Assembly (NCBI GenBank): GCA_028583605.1
Contig: CM053326.1
Location: forward strand, 34,752,931-34,816,930
Length of the DNA stretch: 64,000 bases
Origin: Dastarcus helophoroides
Lineage: Eukaryota > Arthropoda > Insecta > Coleoptera > Bothrideridae
Reading direction: 5' to 3'
How positions within the stretch are numbered: position 1 is the first letter of the stretch; each line of letters opens with the position of its first letter. Position numbers and translations under genes: made by a program. The notes under the pieces were generated by a model, which saw nothing but the letters and a program-made list of their open reading frames with translations, searched no databases and was not told the DNA's origin. Shown piece after piece: positions 11,340 to 24,029 of this stretch.

Positions 11340-12425
11340 TTCCCTTCAATTTTAATTTTTTTCTTCTATATTTCCACCTTGTACTAAAAAATTTGAATGG
11401 AAATGTTTACTTTTTTCCTGCAGTTTACAATTTAGCCTTCAAATATTACAGATTTTCGTAAAATTTTGAGTTTTAGTTTTCACAAGGAATCAATTTCCAA
11501 AACATCAAAACATCCTCTTTATTCGTGAAACTTTGACTTTTTCTGAAAGTTATTGATATAGTCTCATAACTTCGACCTCTTTTTCGAGATTGGGAACTGA
11601 AATATGACATATTTTTACGTTCCAAGTTCTCGAAATTTCGCCTTTATCTTAAATTTGCAATTCCTCCGATATGTTTGTTATTTTAGGTTGAAAAATCTCA
11701 AAATTTCTAAAAATGTTTAGGTTAAAAAGTGCGAATCGTTTTTCCGAATTTTTGAACTTGACATTCTTATGTTCCTTCTCGACCATATATTAAAATTGTG
11801 TTTTTTTTTTAAATTTTGATGTTAATAGTAATTTAGATGCAACAGCTTAAAATCTGGAGTAATATTTTTAAAGTAATCAATTAATAAAAGTAAACATTCT
11901 TCATTAAATTGAGACTAACGTTTGTAAGTCGAACTTTCGATTAAATCAAAATTATCAAATTAACGTCAAATTTTGATACTGCTTTTAAAATGGCATTCAA
12001 AACAATGTTAAATTTAAAATTTTGAGAAAGAAGTTGAAATTTTAGTTCAAGTTGACGTCAAGATAAAAGTACTTTAAGATGAAAATCGAAATTCTGTAAC
12101 TTTTTCGAAAATTGAATCCGAAAATATTAACAAAAATACGACATTTTGAAAAAGAAAATACAAGTTTAAAAGTCTAAATTTGGACCTATTAAACAACATT
12201 TCGATACGAAAATAGAGATTCGGGGAATGTTTCGGGATTGAATTTTAAACTAAAAATTTTAAGAGACGGGATATTTAAGTTTGAAGTTGAACTGAAAACC
12301 TTTCCTATGTGGAATTTAAATTTGAATATTCGAGGAAAAGATTCTTTATTTAAACATTTTTATGTTAAAGTTAAAATTTCGGAGTCAAGAGTTTGAAAAA
12401 AATTTTCCAATATTTAGGAGATTTA
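11340..12425. repeat. Degenerate AAATTTCGA-type array, mixed orientation
   Basis: Roughly 1.1 kb of A/T runs with recurring TTTCGA, AAATTTC and GAAATTT words at irregular spacing of roughly 20-40 bases. The first half is pyrimidine-rich on the plus strand and the second half purine-rich. It is the leftmost of several such tracts in the window. No coding potential. Confidence 0.6.
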
Positions 12426-12591
12426 CAGAAATAGAAATGTGGCTGTCACAATTAAAATGTAGTTACTATATTAAGATCCTTTCAGCAATAAATTTAGTAA
12501 ATATTTGTTAAAAATTTGCGTTATTACAATTAGGTGTTATTTAAATAAATGTCGATTTTTTTTAGTTTAACATACCTAAACGCATGTCACG

Positions 12592-12780
12592 ATGAAGGTG
12601 CTTTTATCTAATGGATACTGCTATGCTAGAAAATTACCTACCTCCCTACTAGTGGCTCTTATAACTCTAGTTACATTATATATACTTGGTTATAATTCTC
12701 AGCTCGTAATTGTTCCAATTAGCGTTGGAAAAAATGTTCCTCGTGAGGTACAGCTGAAATCCAGTTTACAAGTCACTTAA
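12592..12780 (+). CDS. Small hydrophobic ORF with a diverged second copy at 32.7 kb
   Basis: A 62-codon frame reads MKVLLSNGYCYARK, then a membrane-like stretch SLLVALITLVTLYILGYN, then ISVGKNVPREVQLKSSL. A T-rich AG lies just upstream of the block, so it could be an internal or first exon with a signal anchor. The segment from about 12565 is similar to 32710-32920, where the equivalent tail reads YSKNVPRKNRLKL. Two copies 20 kb apart suggest a duplicated exon or repeat. I do not recognise the family and give no function. Confidence 0.3.
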   Translation: MKVLLSNGYCYARKLPTSLLVALITLVTLYILGYNSQLVIVPISVGKNVPREVQLKSSLQVT

Positions 12781-12802
12781 TGGAATTCAAATCAATTAAG
12801 TA

Positions 12803-13640
12803 GGGGAGACTGGGGTATCCTGGACCACGGGGAATTGCGGACCAGCTTCATATTTTTTTCTCCAACAGTGGTTGATAGCTACAAATAGCTGTCTCGTCAG
12901 CTCGCTTCATGTTAAGCTCATTTTCTCTTCCGTACTCGACTTGTGTACAAGAACCGTTACCTCGCTTCGAAGCCAAATAGAAATGGGATACGTCGAAATT
13001 TTGTTTTCACTTTAGAGTTTCCTCTAATTTGACCACACTTTTCGAGAACCAACTCAGGTAAACATCTTTATAATATTCGCGAAACCTTAAGTCTTCGACA
13101 GGAACATGAAGTTTTGCATGAAGTTTGTATTGCGTTACTCATATGCTGCCATATTGTAAAAAATGACTTTCGGACCACTTTGTCGTCGAATTATGAATCA
13201 CTCGGTTCTTTACATTTCACAAGCTAATGTCATGTATTTTATGCATATAAGTGATTAATCATGCAAATTTTCAGCAAAGCATTATTTTTCGGCAACTTTT
13301 AATAGTTTTTTGGTAAAATAATAAGTTCGTTTCGAACTGATTTTCATTGCCATTTGTCACTCCACTTAACTTTGTTTCCCTTTCATAATAAACCTTCTGC
13401 CATTCTCAATCAAAAACAAGAAGGTTTTTCTACTACATTTTTCCATTTTTAATCGATTTACAAAGTAGTTACAAGTGGACATTTTTCAAAATTGCAAAAA
13501 TGCAATTTTTGCGCCAACTGTTATAAGTTGTGCAATTTAATACAATTTGACCAAACTGCTGCGAACCAAAAAGAAATTATTAATTGTACTATAAATTGAA
13601 GCTTCGAAATTTTCAGAAAAAGATATTTTTTGCCAGTAAA
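12803..13640. mobile_element. Non-autonomous DNA element, copy 1 (right end lost)
   Basis: Starts GGGGAGACTGGGGTATCC after a TA and runs in parallel with the complete copy at 55023-55914 to the shared TTTTTGCCAGT near 13635. The right terminal repeat present in copy 2 is missing here, replaced by a mariner-type sequence. Interior words such as GGGGAATTGCGGACC repeat the terminal motif. No coding capacity. Confidence 0.75.
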
Positions 13641-13988
13641 TCAAATATGAACCGGAATTTCTATCATGTCGCCATGAGGGCGTCGGGAGTGTGCGCATAC
13701 TCTTAGATATGTTAGGTCGGGATATCAGGGGACCTCCGATGCTCAAGCGAATTTCTTTCTCGCCGTTCGTCAGTTGTAAATACAATGAGTGAGCAGGAGA
13801 TTCATCCGCACGTTGCGCAATGAATTATTATTCAATTTTTTGCCGTTGAAGTTGTAAAATTCACCGAAATTCTTTATAAACTAGAAGCACAGTTTGGGGA
13901 TATTTGTTTGAAGAAAATTCAAGTATATGAATGGCAGAAACAACTTTTAGAAGGACGAATTCAGGCTGAAAATTAACCTCGATTGGCC
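13641..13988 (+). mobile_element. Mariner-family 5' fragment with HTH coding remnant
   Basis: From an ATG near 13783 the plus strand reads a degraded helix-turn-helix: VVKFTEILYKLEAQFGDICL followed by KKIQVYEWQKQLLEGRIQAE. This matches the N-terminal HTH_48-type domain of mariner transposases (usually EIxxRLxxxYGDxxxxxxxVxxW). A stop follows at once after the start region, and the element ends where a jockey-like fragment begins. About 140 bp of non-coding sequence before the ATG probably includes the element's 5' end. Confidence 0.6.
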
Positions 13989-14029
13989 GATACAAATTAG
14001 TTACGAGATCGAAACCACTCTCTTATTCT

Positions 14030-14917
14030 AAAACTCTGAATCTCAAACCATTATCTACCGCTGCTTCAGATCGACTGAGAGAACAGCAGATACAGACGAT
14101 TAATCGGGATCTCGAGATTATTCTGGAATGGGGTAAGAACAATTTGGTCGACTTCAACGCTTCAAAAACTCAGGCCGCGGTTTTCTCTAAGAAAACATCA
14201 AGGGATAATGCAACAAACATACTAATGGATGGTAAAATGCTTTCCATGGGATCTAATCTATCTATCCTAGGAGTGAATGCGAGCACTAACTTCTCTTGGG
14301 ACGATCATGTGCGCACCATTGCCAAATCCGCCTCTCAGAAGCTAGGCTTTTTTTAAAAAGTACTTCACCCCTCATCAGCTATTAACACTATACAAAGTTT
14401 AAGCTAGGCCAACACTAGAATACTGTTCTCATGTTTGGAGTTCAGCCCCAAAACACAGTTTAGCTCTCTTGGATTCAATTCAAAGAAGAGCGATTCACCT
14501 AATTGATGACGAGAGTCTGACCGATTTTCTCGAAAAACTAGAGCACAGGTGTATGGTTGGTGACTTGTCTCTTTTCTGCAAGTACTATCATGGAAGAGGC
14601 TCGCAAGAATTAATAGGATTGATCCCCCTAAGGGCAAGATTCTTGAGGCGTTCTAGACAGTCGAAGACAGTAAATTCCTGTGCGGTTCAGCTTGACAAAG
14701 TGAGGACTTCTGTCTACGGAGATCCTTTTTTCATTGAATTTCAAAGTTATGGAACTTGTTACCGAAAGGAATTTTCCCCAAAAATTACGACCTATCCTTG
14801 TTTAAGAAGGCGGTTCATCGCCATCTATCTTTGTTTCCGCATCCTACTCGCAGTGCTTTGAAAGCATAATGGGGTTACCCTTTGCGAGTGGATTAAACTT
14901 AAAAAAAAATAAATGCC
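14030..14917 (+). mobile_element. Jockey/CR1-like non-LTR retrotransposon, 5'-truncated copy 1
   Basis: Encodes the last third of ORF2: REQQIQTINRDLEIILEWGK, NLVDFNASKTQAAVFSKKT, then LLDSIQRRAIHLIDDESL and AVQLDKVRTSVYGDPFF. A frameshift lies near 14350 within a run of Ts and a stop interrupts before 14405. The 3' end GGGGTTACCCTTTGCGAGTG followed by a short A-run is shared with the copies ending at 21067 and 59755. It is a dead 5'-truncated insertion. Confidence 0.88.
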
Positions 14918-15151
14918 TCATTCTGTGCATTAGAACCAAAAACGAAATTATTTGTAAATTTTTGAATGAACTCACGAACCCACTTGAAGTTGTTTCAAAA
15001 GAATGGATTGAGTTAATGGGGTATGCAGCGAAACACTTGCCCATCCCTTAGAGTTATTTTTGAATTTGCTACAGGCTACACCTTGAACGAATGTAAAAAA
15101 CAAGCCATTAAAATTTTATTGTTTAATTTATACACATTTTTACTAAACTTT

Positions 15152-18100
15152 CTAAGGACAGTCTTCTTCTAGCACACATCTTCTATTTACATCGTCGAGA
15201 ATGTAGGGTTGCTTGCAGAAACATCCTGAAACGCAGTAGTCGGCAACACATGGACCTTTACGTATATTTAAATCAGTACAAGTTTTAGGACAAGAAGTAC
15301 CGCAATCTTTCCATTCAAAATTTGGCTTACTGCAACTTTCTGAAAAAAATGTACACTTAACTTAAGGATTACTACCCTGATATGTAGTTATAAGTCGAAA
15401 TTACTTACTTGAACAATCCTCGAGCTTTACGCAAGTTTTGTCTGAATCGGACTTTAAAATATAACCAGTTCTGCAGACGCAACCTTTAGCACAAATAAAT
15501 TTGAAAATATGGCATTGTAGGCTCTTGAATTCACAAGTAGGGGGACAATTGGGCGTGCAATCTTGGTATAACATGTTTTCGGGACATTCTGTATTGTGAC
15601 TTTCGCCTTTACCTACAACTTAAATTATGAATTCTTGTTGAAGTACAGTTTTTACTACTTTTGTATCCAGAATCATCTCTAATGTAATGTTTTCGGATTT
15701 ATGACATTTCGTTTGATTTTTACTTTATCGTTCCTTAAGTACAAGCTGTTTCACTGTTCGTGACGAGTTTTACAATATGAGATTTTCGAAAGATATAACT
15801 TAACAATAAATTTTAATATTTTTAAAAGACTAAAGCGGCATTTATATTGTAATGACGGCTCAGATTCGAGTTCAGTTAGACCTTGAATTTGTACAGTTTA
15901 CAATTTATACGAGTTTCTAATCAAATATTGTTTAAGACGGTTTTAAATATCTTTTGTACTGCAACCTGCAATAATTGTTTTTTTAATAAAATGTGTAACA
16001 GTTTCTAAATTTAAAACGACTGTTTAATTAATTGTTTGATTCTGAGTCGGCAATTTTTAATATCCTAATGTATAAAAACCTACAGCGGACACCAAATTCC
16101 ACGGATTTTTTTTTAAATATTATCAAAATTTAATCCAAGTTTCGATTCTTGTTTAAAAGATTTAAATTTCTTGCTATTCACCCTTACTTCCGAAATTTTG
16201 ACTTTCTTCTCGAATTTGAACTTTTTTCTTGTTTAAGATTTTTTTCCATAAATCTAATTTTTTTGTAAAATTACACGTTTTTTCTCTTGAAGATAGGTTA
16301 ATCGGAAGTTATTTATTTTTTCTTTATTTGTTATACTGTAATATTTATTATATCTGCTATACGTTTTTTCTTGGCTCTGGGTTCCTGATATCTTGGAGTT
16401 GTGTAGTGCATATATAGTTTTTTAATAAATTTATCCTCAAAACGGCCGTTTTTCGTCAAAATTCTAAGTTTAAACTTAACTCTAAAAACTCAGGGATTTG
16501 AGATTTTTTATGTCCTAAATTTATAATCTCTTTTTTCTGAAATATTAATTTTTTCTCAAAATGTGTTTCTAAAACTATCATTTTAAAGACGAAATATCCC
16601 CTATTTACCTACGAGTTTTTTTAGGCAATTTTTACTATTTTCGTCATTGTATGACTACAACGTTATCGATATGACATTATGGGTTAGAAAAATATGCGTC
16701 TAAATTTACATTGCAATCATAGATGTAATTAAAGTAGTCTACTCCATCTGGTATCAGTTATTTTCGTGTTTGACGTTTCAATTTGGAATATTCTGCATTA
16801 TTTTCGAAGCTAGCAGGTGAATCTTTTGTTTTAGAACTCAATTTTCATTAAGTAAACTTAAACATAAAATTTGGTTTAAGTTTCTCAAAATTTGCAGCTA
16901 AAACTTGAATTTTGTGTAAACATGTTAATGGTTTTTTTTAGAATATTCATTTTGAAACTTAAAATTTCGATAAATCAATACCTATTTTGTAACTTTTGAA
17001 TTATCTTGATAGAACATTTTCAAAAAATTTTCGGTTTGTGCTTAAAATTTTTTCCTAAAATTTTTACTTATTTTGAATTTTCGTATTTATTTATAACATA
17101 AAATCATGCAATTCGTAGTCCATCTCTATTTGGGATTTTTCTCGAAATGTGACTTTTATTTCTTAAGGTTATAGTTTTCTTTCCACCGCTCCTTCGTCAA
17201 TTTTACTTTAATCTAAAAAGGTCCACATTTTTCAAAATCTACACTTTTGCAAATAATCATAGTTTAATCCCAAAAAATAAATTTCAAGTTTGAAATTTAA
17301 CACTATTTATTTTAAAATTGTTTTAAACTTAAAATGGCAACTCCTTTTATTCGAAATATTGAGTTTGAATTTTTTTTTATTTTAGATTATTTCTAAAAAT
17401 CTTTTCTAATTTACATGTTTAAACATAATTTTTTTCAGTTTATTTTTTTCAAAATGTTGAGTTTAATGTTAAATAGTTTCATGTTAAATTTTTTTTTGTA
17501 AACTGTTTTGCAAAGTTAATCCTTTAAGACTTAAAACTTTTAGCTTACTTTTTTTTAAAGTTTAATCCATTCGCAAAGGGTACTTGCAATAATTTTTACT
17601 TTAAAATTGCAATTTTGACTTTCTTGTAAATATTTTGACTTTAATTCCAAAATTTCAACTGTGTTATTAAATTCAAAATCTTTATAAATTAATCCATTAA
17701 TAAATTTGTAATTGGAGGTTCATCATAATATCCTGGCTTCAAACGTGATAGTTTAATGAAAAAAAGTTTGTGATCAAAATGGATATAGCAGTATAAACAA
17801 CGTGAATTGCTCCCTCAATAGGAACCGATAGTGAATATTTCAATGTTTAATGTCTAAATACAAAGATATTTGGGCTCGATTTTTTAATTTGACTTTAAGA
17901 TATTAAAAAGTAAAAATCCAAATGAACGCATTTCTTTTATTTCTTATATATTTATGACTAATTAGGTTAAAATAATGAGTCTGGCGACATTTTTTGCTTA
18001 TTGTTTGCAGTATAGGTTAAAGTACCCCAAATTTAACCACCTCCTAAATTGAACCCCTTAAATTTTCCTACCTTATTAAACTCTTAGCGCCACCTTAAAC

Positions 18101-20351
18101 AGCTGAATCTATGTGTGTAGATGAGTTCAGCTCAGCAATTTTATAATAATTTTCGTCAGAATTCAGCAATTTCCCGCCTGTATGTGTTGCGTGCAGTTTT
18201 CGCATAAAACTAGATCTAAGTCTCTAAAAGAATTTTGATATTATGTTAAAGAAAGGAACATTTTTGTAATTGTCACTAAAATTGCCATCGTTTTCGGCAT
18301 ATGTAACACTACTTACGAGGAATTAAAATTTACGTATTTAGAAACATAAGGTTACAATATGTATTTTATTGACATTTTCCCAATTTGAACCATAAACGGT
18401 TTCCTAAGTTAAACCTCAAATTAGGAAACTTTTGTCTGCTTTACGAGCTTCCAAGTGGTCTGGTCTTTTTTGCGAATGTCAAAAGGGGAAAATTAGGTAA
18501 AATGGTCTGCGTCAGATTTGGAACTAGCTAGTCTCTGGAACTAGCGCTAGTAGCGTACAAAGAGGGGAAAAAGGTCTAAAAAAATGCAGTAATGATTATG
18601 GAATACCCTAAATCGACATTACTTCCGCATATTCGAGAGTCAAACAAAGTGGCCAAAGGTTTTATTAAATTATTAGGCAGGAACCCTATTTTCAATACTA
18701 CTTTAGAAGAATTGTTGTCGAACCATACTATTAACCTCTCAGAGTCTCTTTTTCGACTCACTGTAATAGATGTTCTGTTACTGGCACGAAAAAATGGAAT
18801 TGTTATGATGCAGTTGCCAGGTCATACGACACATCGTCTGCAATCACTTCACCGTTCTTTTTTCAAACAAATGGAGTTTTGGTACACCCAAACATTGAAA
18901 AAATGGTTAGAAAATAATCTTGGACAGAGAGTGTAACAGTAGCAAGTGGCTTCATTATTAAATGAAGCTTATGGAAAGCCGGCAACGATAGAAAATGCCA
19001 TTAATGGATTTAGGGCATCTGGAGTATTGCCAATAGATACATATGTTTTTAAAGATTCGAATTTTGATGGATCCGTAGTTCTTAAGCTTGAACCAAATAA
19101 AATTCAAAATAATAGCTTTAGTCCTAACGATGATATTTCATTAGCACTTAAAAAAATTTAAAACAGAAATTGTTCAACACCTCTCTCTATGGATGTTGCC
19201 AAAACCTCATCAGAAACTTGAGCATCAATATCCTCCGCCAGCTTACTGGAAATTGCTCCATTATCTAAATGTGTCGAAGCTGCATCTTTAAAGAAAAGCA
19301 GCAAAGCCTTCGGTATTCAGAAAGCAGCAGAACTCACTAGTAGTCCCTACAAAAGTTTGAGAAAAAAAATCGGACTAAAGTAGCAACGACGGGTGACGAG
19401 CAACGTTGATATTGTAAGGAATGTGAAGAGGAAGAAGTTCAGGATATGATTCGATGTGTAAAGTGTAAAACGAGGTTTCATTGCAAATGCGTAAAAGTGA
19501 GTCTTTCGAAAGTACCTACTCATAATTTTATAGGTAGTTTCAATTTGAGGAACTAGTGGTTCAAATTTGGCAACCAGTTTCTTATATTGAACCATTTGCA
19601 ACCCTTCAAAAAAATTTTTTTTACATCGGAAGTATTACATTTCGAGGGTTCATAAGGCTGCAGTAGATTTCCAAAAGTGTAATTCAAATTTTAACGGCAT
19701 ATAAAACATTACAATCATACATTTACAAAACTACAGGCACTTTTCTAAAAAATGGTTCAATTTGGGGCACTTTACCCTATTATTCATATTTTTTGGTTAC
19801 TTTTATCTGTACTAAAGACCCTTAAAAAATAAAAATTTATATTTTGAAAAAGTTTTATTTGAATTACAATTACTGAACTAATATAATATGTGTATATTAT
19901 AGTACTCATGTCATGGTTCAATCAGATAGTATAATGCAACATTTTAAAGCACTATGATTTTTTAATGATCTCGAAATTATTGAATTGTCATTTATGGTAA
20001 AAAACTGGACCTTATGATTAATACAGTCTGTAGCGAATATGTCATTACATTTTATATAATTCGACGTCACACTAATGTAAATTAAAAAAAATGATTATTT
20101 TCTTAATAAAACTTCTAACTACGTATTCAAATCTCCTTCAATTTATAAAGTACACAAAAAATTATTGAGCACACATAACTTGCTAACAATTCCGCATAGC
20201 AGTAAATGTTTGGTATTTCCCCTTATTGTTGTAGGAAATTGAGTAATTGTAAGATATTAAAACGGGATTATAATCAAATTAGTACGTAATATTTCATACC
20301 TGAGAGTATTATTGCTAGGAAAACCTCTACACCAAGTAAATATTTATACAT
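15152..20351 (-). CDS. TIL gene B: secreted two-domain trypsin-inhibitor-like protein with a 4.7-kb first intron
   Basis: Exon 1 is 20351-20300 (MYKYLLGVEVFLAIILS, signal peptide, donor GTATGA), exon 2 is 15612-15409 and exon 3 is 15339-15152. All junctions are phase 1 and the sum is 444 nt, 147 residues. Both TIL domains keep ten cysteines: domain 1 has YQDCTPNCPPTCEF and GCVCRTGYIL, domain 2 has WKDCGTSCPKTC, SGCFCKQPYILDD and EEDCP. The Cys5-Cys6 segments are HIFKFI and VADY. Intron 2 is 69 bp, but intron 1 holds an AAATTT array and a complete pogo-like element. AATAAAA on the minus strand at 15114-15120 would serve polyadenylation. Linking the distant exon 1 is an inference supported by signal-peptide quality, donor and phase. 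Confidence 0.8.
16090..17700. repeat. AAATTT-type degenerate array in intron 1 of TIL gene B
   Basis: A pyrimidine-rich tract on the plus strand with recurring TTTGAC, TTTTCTCGAAAT and AAAATTTC words, clearest between about 17000 and 17650. It resembles the arrays at 33-36 kb and 49-51 kb but is more decayed. Not coding. Confidence 0.55.
17551..17586 (-). mobile_element. Isolated 3' end of the jockey-like element
   Basis: The plus strand reads a T-run followed by AAGTTTAATCCATTCGCAAA and GGGTAC, matching the terminal sequence of the copies at 21067 and 59755 (minus orientation). Only about 35 bp is recognisable, so it is either an extremely 5'-truncated insertion or a recombination remnant. 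Confidence 0.5.
18013..19782 (+). mobile_element. Pogo/Tigger-like DNA transposon with PHD-finger tail, internally deleted
   Basis: Terminal inverted repeats are recognisable: AGGTTAAAGTACCCCAAATT on the left and, reversed, AGGGTAAAGTGCCCCAAATT at the right end, with TA at the flanks. Inside, 18592-18936 begins with a CENPB-type HTH remnant (KLLGRNPIFNTTLEEL) and jumps directly to the end of a DDE_1 domain (LPGHTTHRLQSLHRSFFKQM), so most of the catalytic core is deleted. A stop near 18936 precedes NEAYGKPATIENAINGFRAS. At about 19415-19500 a zinc-finger piece CKECEEEEVQDMIRCVKCKT followed by RFHCKC looks like a PHD finger. The element sits in intron 1 of TIL gene B, antisense to it. Confidence 0.82.
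18592..19161 (+). pseudogene. Pogo-like transposase remnant
   Basis: Two open blocks (18592-18936 and 18946-19161) are separated by an in-frame stop and a short gap. The first fuses an N-terminal DNA-binding region to the last part of the DDE domain; the second carries the conserved helix that follows the catalytic domain in this family. The catalytic aspartates expected upstream of the HTTHRLQ motif are not encoded. It cannot be an active transposase. Confidence 0.8.
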
Positions 20352-20936
20352 ATTGTAGGTTCTTTGGTCAAGGTAAAAAACACATTAATAAATATTTTCA
20401 ATTTCTATATAATACTATCTAAATTCAGTTATCAGTGAAAAAGAACTTGCTTTTATAGATAAATAATGGTAGTCGATAGTCATAAATCATTACAATTAAT
20501 GTCCGGTTTGGTTTAGTTTAACTATAAATACTATAAACAAAACCTGCCGTTCAATACTTTCACGACGAATCTTTTTTACGTTGTTTGAATTGGCTGATGT
20601 CGTGACTGGTGATTTACATTACGAAGTCAACCTATAAATTGATATTTTACTGTCATCGTTGAAAAAAAAAGTAAAACTCCGGAAAGATTAAAACAATTAC
20701 GAAATGTAAAGATACATATTTGAATAAATTAAATTCCATTAATACAAACAGTAGGGTATGTTTGTGACAAGTTTCTAACTGCATACGGCTATTATTTTAA
20801 TCCTTTTGAAACTAGTTTTGGTAAAATCTTTTCTCTAGTGTTTGTAACGATTATGTAATCAACTTACACGTTAAAGTAAAAAGTGAAATTGAATATTGAA
20901 TATAATGGCATATAAAATCAAATTAAAAATCTAGAA
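20352..20936. other. Upstream region of TIL gene B
   Basis: Contains a TATA-like word (minus strand ATTATATAG, about 20405-20414) some 55 bases before the gene B ATG. The rest is AT-rich and shows no gene. Confidence 0.35.
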
Positions 20937-20939
20937 ATG

Positions 20940-21060
20940 TCCGTTTTATTCTTTTTAGGGTTCAGTACGTTAAAAGGAAAAAATGAAACTTTTATAATAT
21001 CATCCTCCTCACAAAGAGCTCTTTGCGTCTGCCATAAAGTGCTTTTTCTCGAAAACTATG
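20940..21060 (+). repeat. Fragment of a dispersed insect repeat
   Basis: TTTTTAGGGTTCAGTACGTT followed by AAAAGGAAAAAATGAAAC resembles a repeat seen widely in insect genomes, in which a similar block reads GGGTTCCGTACCTCAAAAGG. It directly abuts the 3' end of the jockey-like copy 2. Recognition rests on memory of the general pattern and is uncertain. Confidence 0.3.
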
Positions 21061-21066
21061 TTTTTT

Positions 21067-24015
21067 TTTTAAGTTTAATCCACTTCGCAAAGGGTAAACC
21101 CATTATGCTTTCAAAGCACTGAGAGTAGGATGCGGAAACAAGGATAGATGACGATGAACCGCCTTCTTAAACAAAGATAGGTTGTAATTTTTGGGGAAAA
21201 TTTCTTTCGGTAACAAGTTCCATAACTTGGAAGTTCTATATAAAAAAGAATCTCCATAGAGAGAAGTCCTCACTATGTCAAGCTGGACCGCACAGGAATT
21301 TGCTGTCTCGGACTGTCTAGTATGCCTTAAAAACATTGCCCTTGGAGGGATCAATCCTATTAGTTCCAGCGAGCATCTTCCATGATAGTACTTGCAGAAG
21401 AGAGACAAGTCACCAAACATACGCCTGTGCTCTAGTGTTTCGAGAGAATCGGTCAGGCTTTCATCATCAATTAGGCGAATTGCTCTTCTTTGAATTGAAT
21501 CCAAGAGAGCTAAAGTGTGTTTTTGGGGTGAATTCCAAACATGAGAACAGTAGTCTAGTGTTGGCCTAACTTGAGTTTTGTATAGTGTTAATAGCTGATG
21601 AGATGTGAAGTGCTTTTTAGCTCTAAAAAGAAAACCTAGCTTCTGAGAGGGGGATTTGGCAATGGCGCGCACATGATCCTCCCGGGAGAAGTTGGTGCTC
21701 CCATTCACTCCTACGATAGATAGATGAGATCCCATCGGAAGGGTTTTACCGTCCATTAGTATGTTTGTTGCATTATTCCTTGATGTTTTCTTGGTGAAAA
21801 CGGCGGTCTAAGTTTTTGAAGTGTTGAAGTCGACCAAATTGTTCTTACCCCATTCCAGAATAATTTCGAGATTCGGATTAATCGTCTGTATCTGCTGTTC
21901 CTTTAGTCGATTTGAAGCAGCGTTAGATAATGGTTTGTCGGAGAAAAAAGATGACACAAGGTTACTATCATCTGTGTTGCTGTATATAGGATTGGAGGTT
22001 GAAGCTAAAAGATCATGTATGTGTAACAGAAATAGAGTAGGAGACAAAACAGACCCCCGAGGCACCCATGCGGTAATCGTAAATGTCTCGGATGAGATGT
22101 CATCGACGAAGACTTGAAGAGATCTGTCAGCGAGAAAATTGAATATCAAATGACAGAGTCCAGGAGGAAGACCATAAGATGTTAATTTGGCGAGAAGAGT
22201 TCGGTACCAGACTCTGTCGAAAGCCTTTGAGATATCCAATGCCACAATCCTAGCCTCACCATGTTTTTCCATAGCTGAGTTACAAATATGATTAACATAT
22301 GCCAGTAGATCATCAGTGGAACGTTGTTGCCTAAAACCGTATTGCCTGTCGGAGATGATTTTATTTTTCCCCAGATATTTGAGAATCTCGATGTTGATAA
22401 CCTTTTCCGACACTTTAGATATAACGGGTAACAAAGATATAGGGCGATAGTTGTTAGCCAGATTCCTTTTTCCCCTTTAAGGGACAGGCTGCACTCTAGC
22501 AGATTTCCAGATGTTACGGAATACACCTTTGTTGTAAGAGAATTTGAACAATTTGCTCAGAACAGGAGTCAATTCTGGGGCGCACTTCTTAAGAATGGTA
22601 GCGGGAATACCATCAAGGCCAGAAGCTTTCCAGGTGTCGAGCTCAAGAAGAATCTTCCTGATTGTGCGTTGTCTGAAAACAACTTCAAGCATCGAAGTAC
22701 CAACCTTAGGAAGAATAGGAGGTTCCGCGTTTCGAGAATCAAGATTGGAATTTTCAGCAAACATTAAGGCTAACATGTCAGCCTTTTCCTTGGAGGTAGT
22801 AACAATATTGCTATTTTCATCGAGTAAAGGTGGAAAATTTGAAGGTGTAAAATTCTTTCCAATCGATTTTGCAAATCCCCAAAAGGACCTAAAACCGTTT
22901 GGACAGTTAATAAGCCTCTGGCACATTTTACGATCGAAATCACCTTTTGCCCCGTTAATAATCCCTTTACAAGAATTTCGTGCATCTACAAATATGGTCC
23001 GAGTCTCGACTGAGGAATTATTTCGCCAACGACGATTTGCGCGATTTTTGCAGGAGACAGCTCGAGCACATTTTTTACTGAACCAAGATTGACTGGAGGC
23101 AGACTTCTTTTGGGAGTGAGGAATTGAGCATTTCATACCAATCAGGATAGTTTCCGTGATGGATTCTGCGACTAAGGAAGAGTTGTCTGAGTTAAAGCAG
23201 ACTTCCTGCCATGGGAAAGATGCAAAGAAGTCTCTTAATTCTTCTTATTTTGCAGACTTAAAGTGCCAAACCCTACGAGACTGTATCTGGGGAGGAGGTA
23301 GTATATGAAGCGAGCGAGAGGCTGCTACAAGCTTGTGATGCGAATTTCCAAGCGGTAATGTCACAGAGATTTTATATGAATTTGGTGAATTTGTAAGGAA
23401 AAGGTCGAGTAGATTAGGTTGATGGGTATCTACATCAGGAATTCTTCAACTAATTGCGATAGTCCACAAGTGATGGCGAAAGCCTTTGCCACCCTTCCCG
23501 CGTCGTCAGTTCGGGAAGAAAACCTTAACCAGGGGATGTTGTGTACGTTGAAGTCACCGAGAAAGACAACCTCAGCTTTTGGATAATTCGTTTGTAGGTA
23601 ATCAAAGATTACGGAGAGATAAGCGAAGAGCTGCCGGTATGAGGGATCGTTTGGAGACAAATAAAGTGAACAAATGAATATTACTTCGTTTTTGGAGCAG
23701 ATTTTTAGGCAAATCACATCATGATCAGCAGATTTCAGTGCTTCTTCTCGTTGACAGGACAGGTCACTTCGCGTAAAAGCACAAATTCTCCTCTTGTGTC
23801 GAAATTTTGTGTGCAAATCGTTGTTAGGGCAAAGCAAATGGACTGTATTGATGGATAGGGAGACTTGGGTTTCTGTCAAAGACAGCACACGGGGTCTTTC
23901 ATTTTGAAGGTGTTGATGAATCGAGTTTAGATTTGAGTCTAGACGCCGAATGTTACAACATTGAATTTTGAATGAATGGTTTAAAAAAAACTTGGCCCGT
24001 GATACATACAAATAG
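21067..24015 (-). mobile_element. Jockey/CR1-like non-LTR retrotransposon, copy 2, nearly full ORF2
   Basis: The minus strand carries, in order, an endonuclease (24011-23430: SLTETQVSLS, VVFLGDFNVHNIPWL), a spacer, the pre-RT region (23136-22477: KASGLDGIPATILKKCAPEL), reverse transcriptase (22434-21808: YGFRQQRSTDDLLAYVNHIC, VALDISKAFDRVWY) and the C-terminal domain (21756-21103). The usual YADD box is altered to YSNTDDSN, so the RT is probably dead, and several frameshifts separate the blocks. ORF1 is absent. The 3' end has a short A-run (minus strand) next to 21067. It is the longest of three copies. Confidence 0.9.
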
Positions 24016-24029
24016 CAAAAAGGGCAAAT

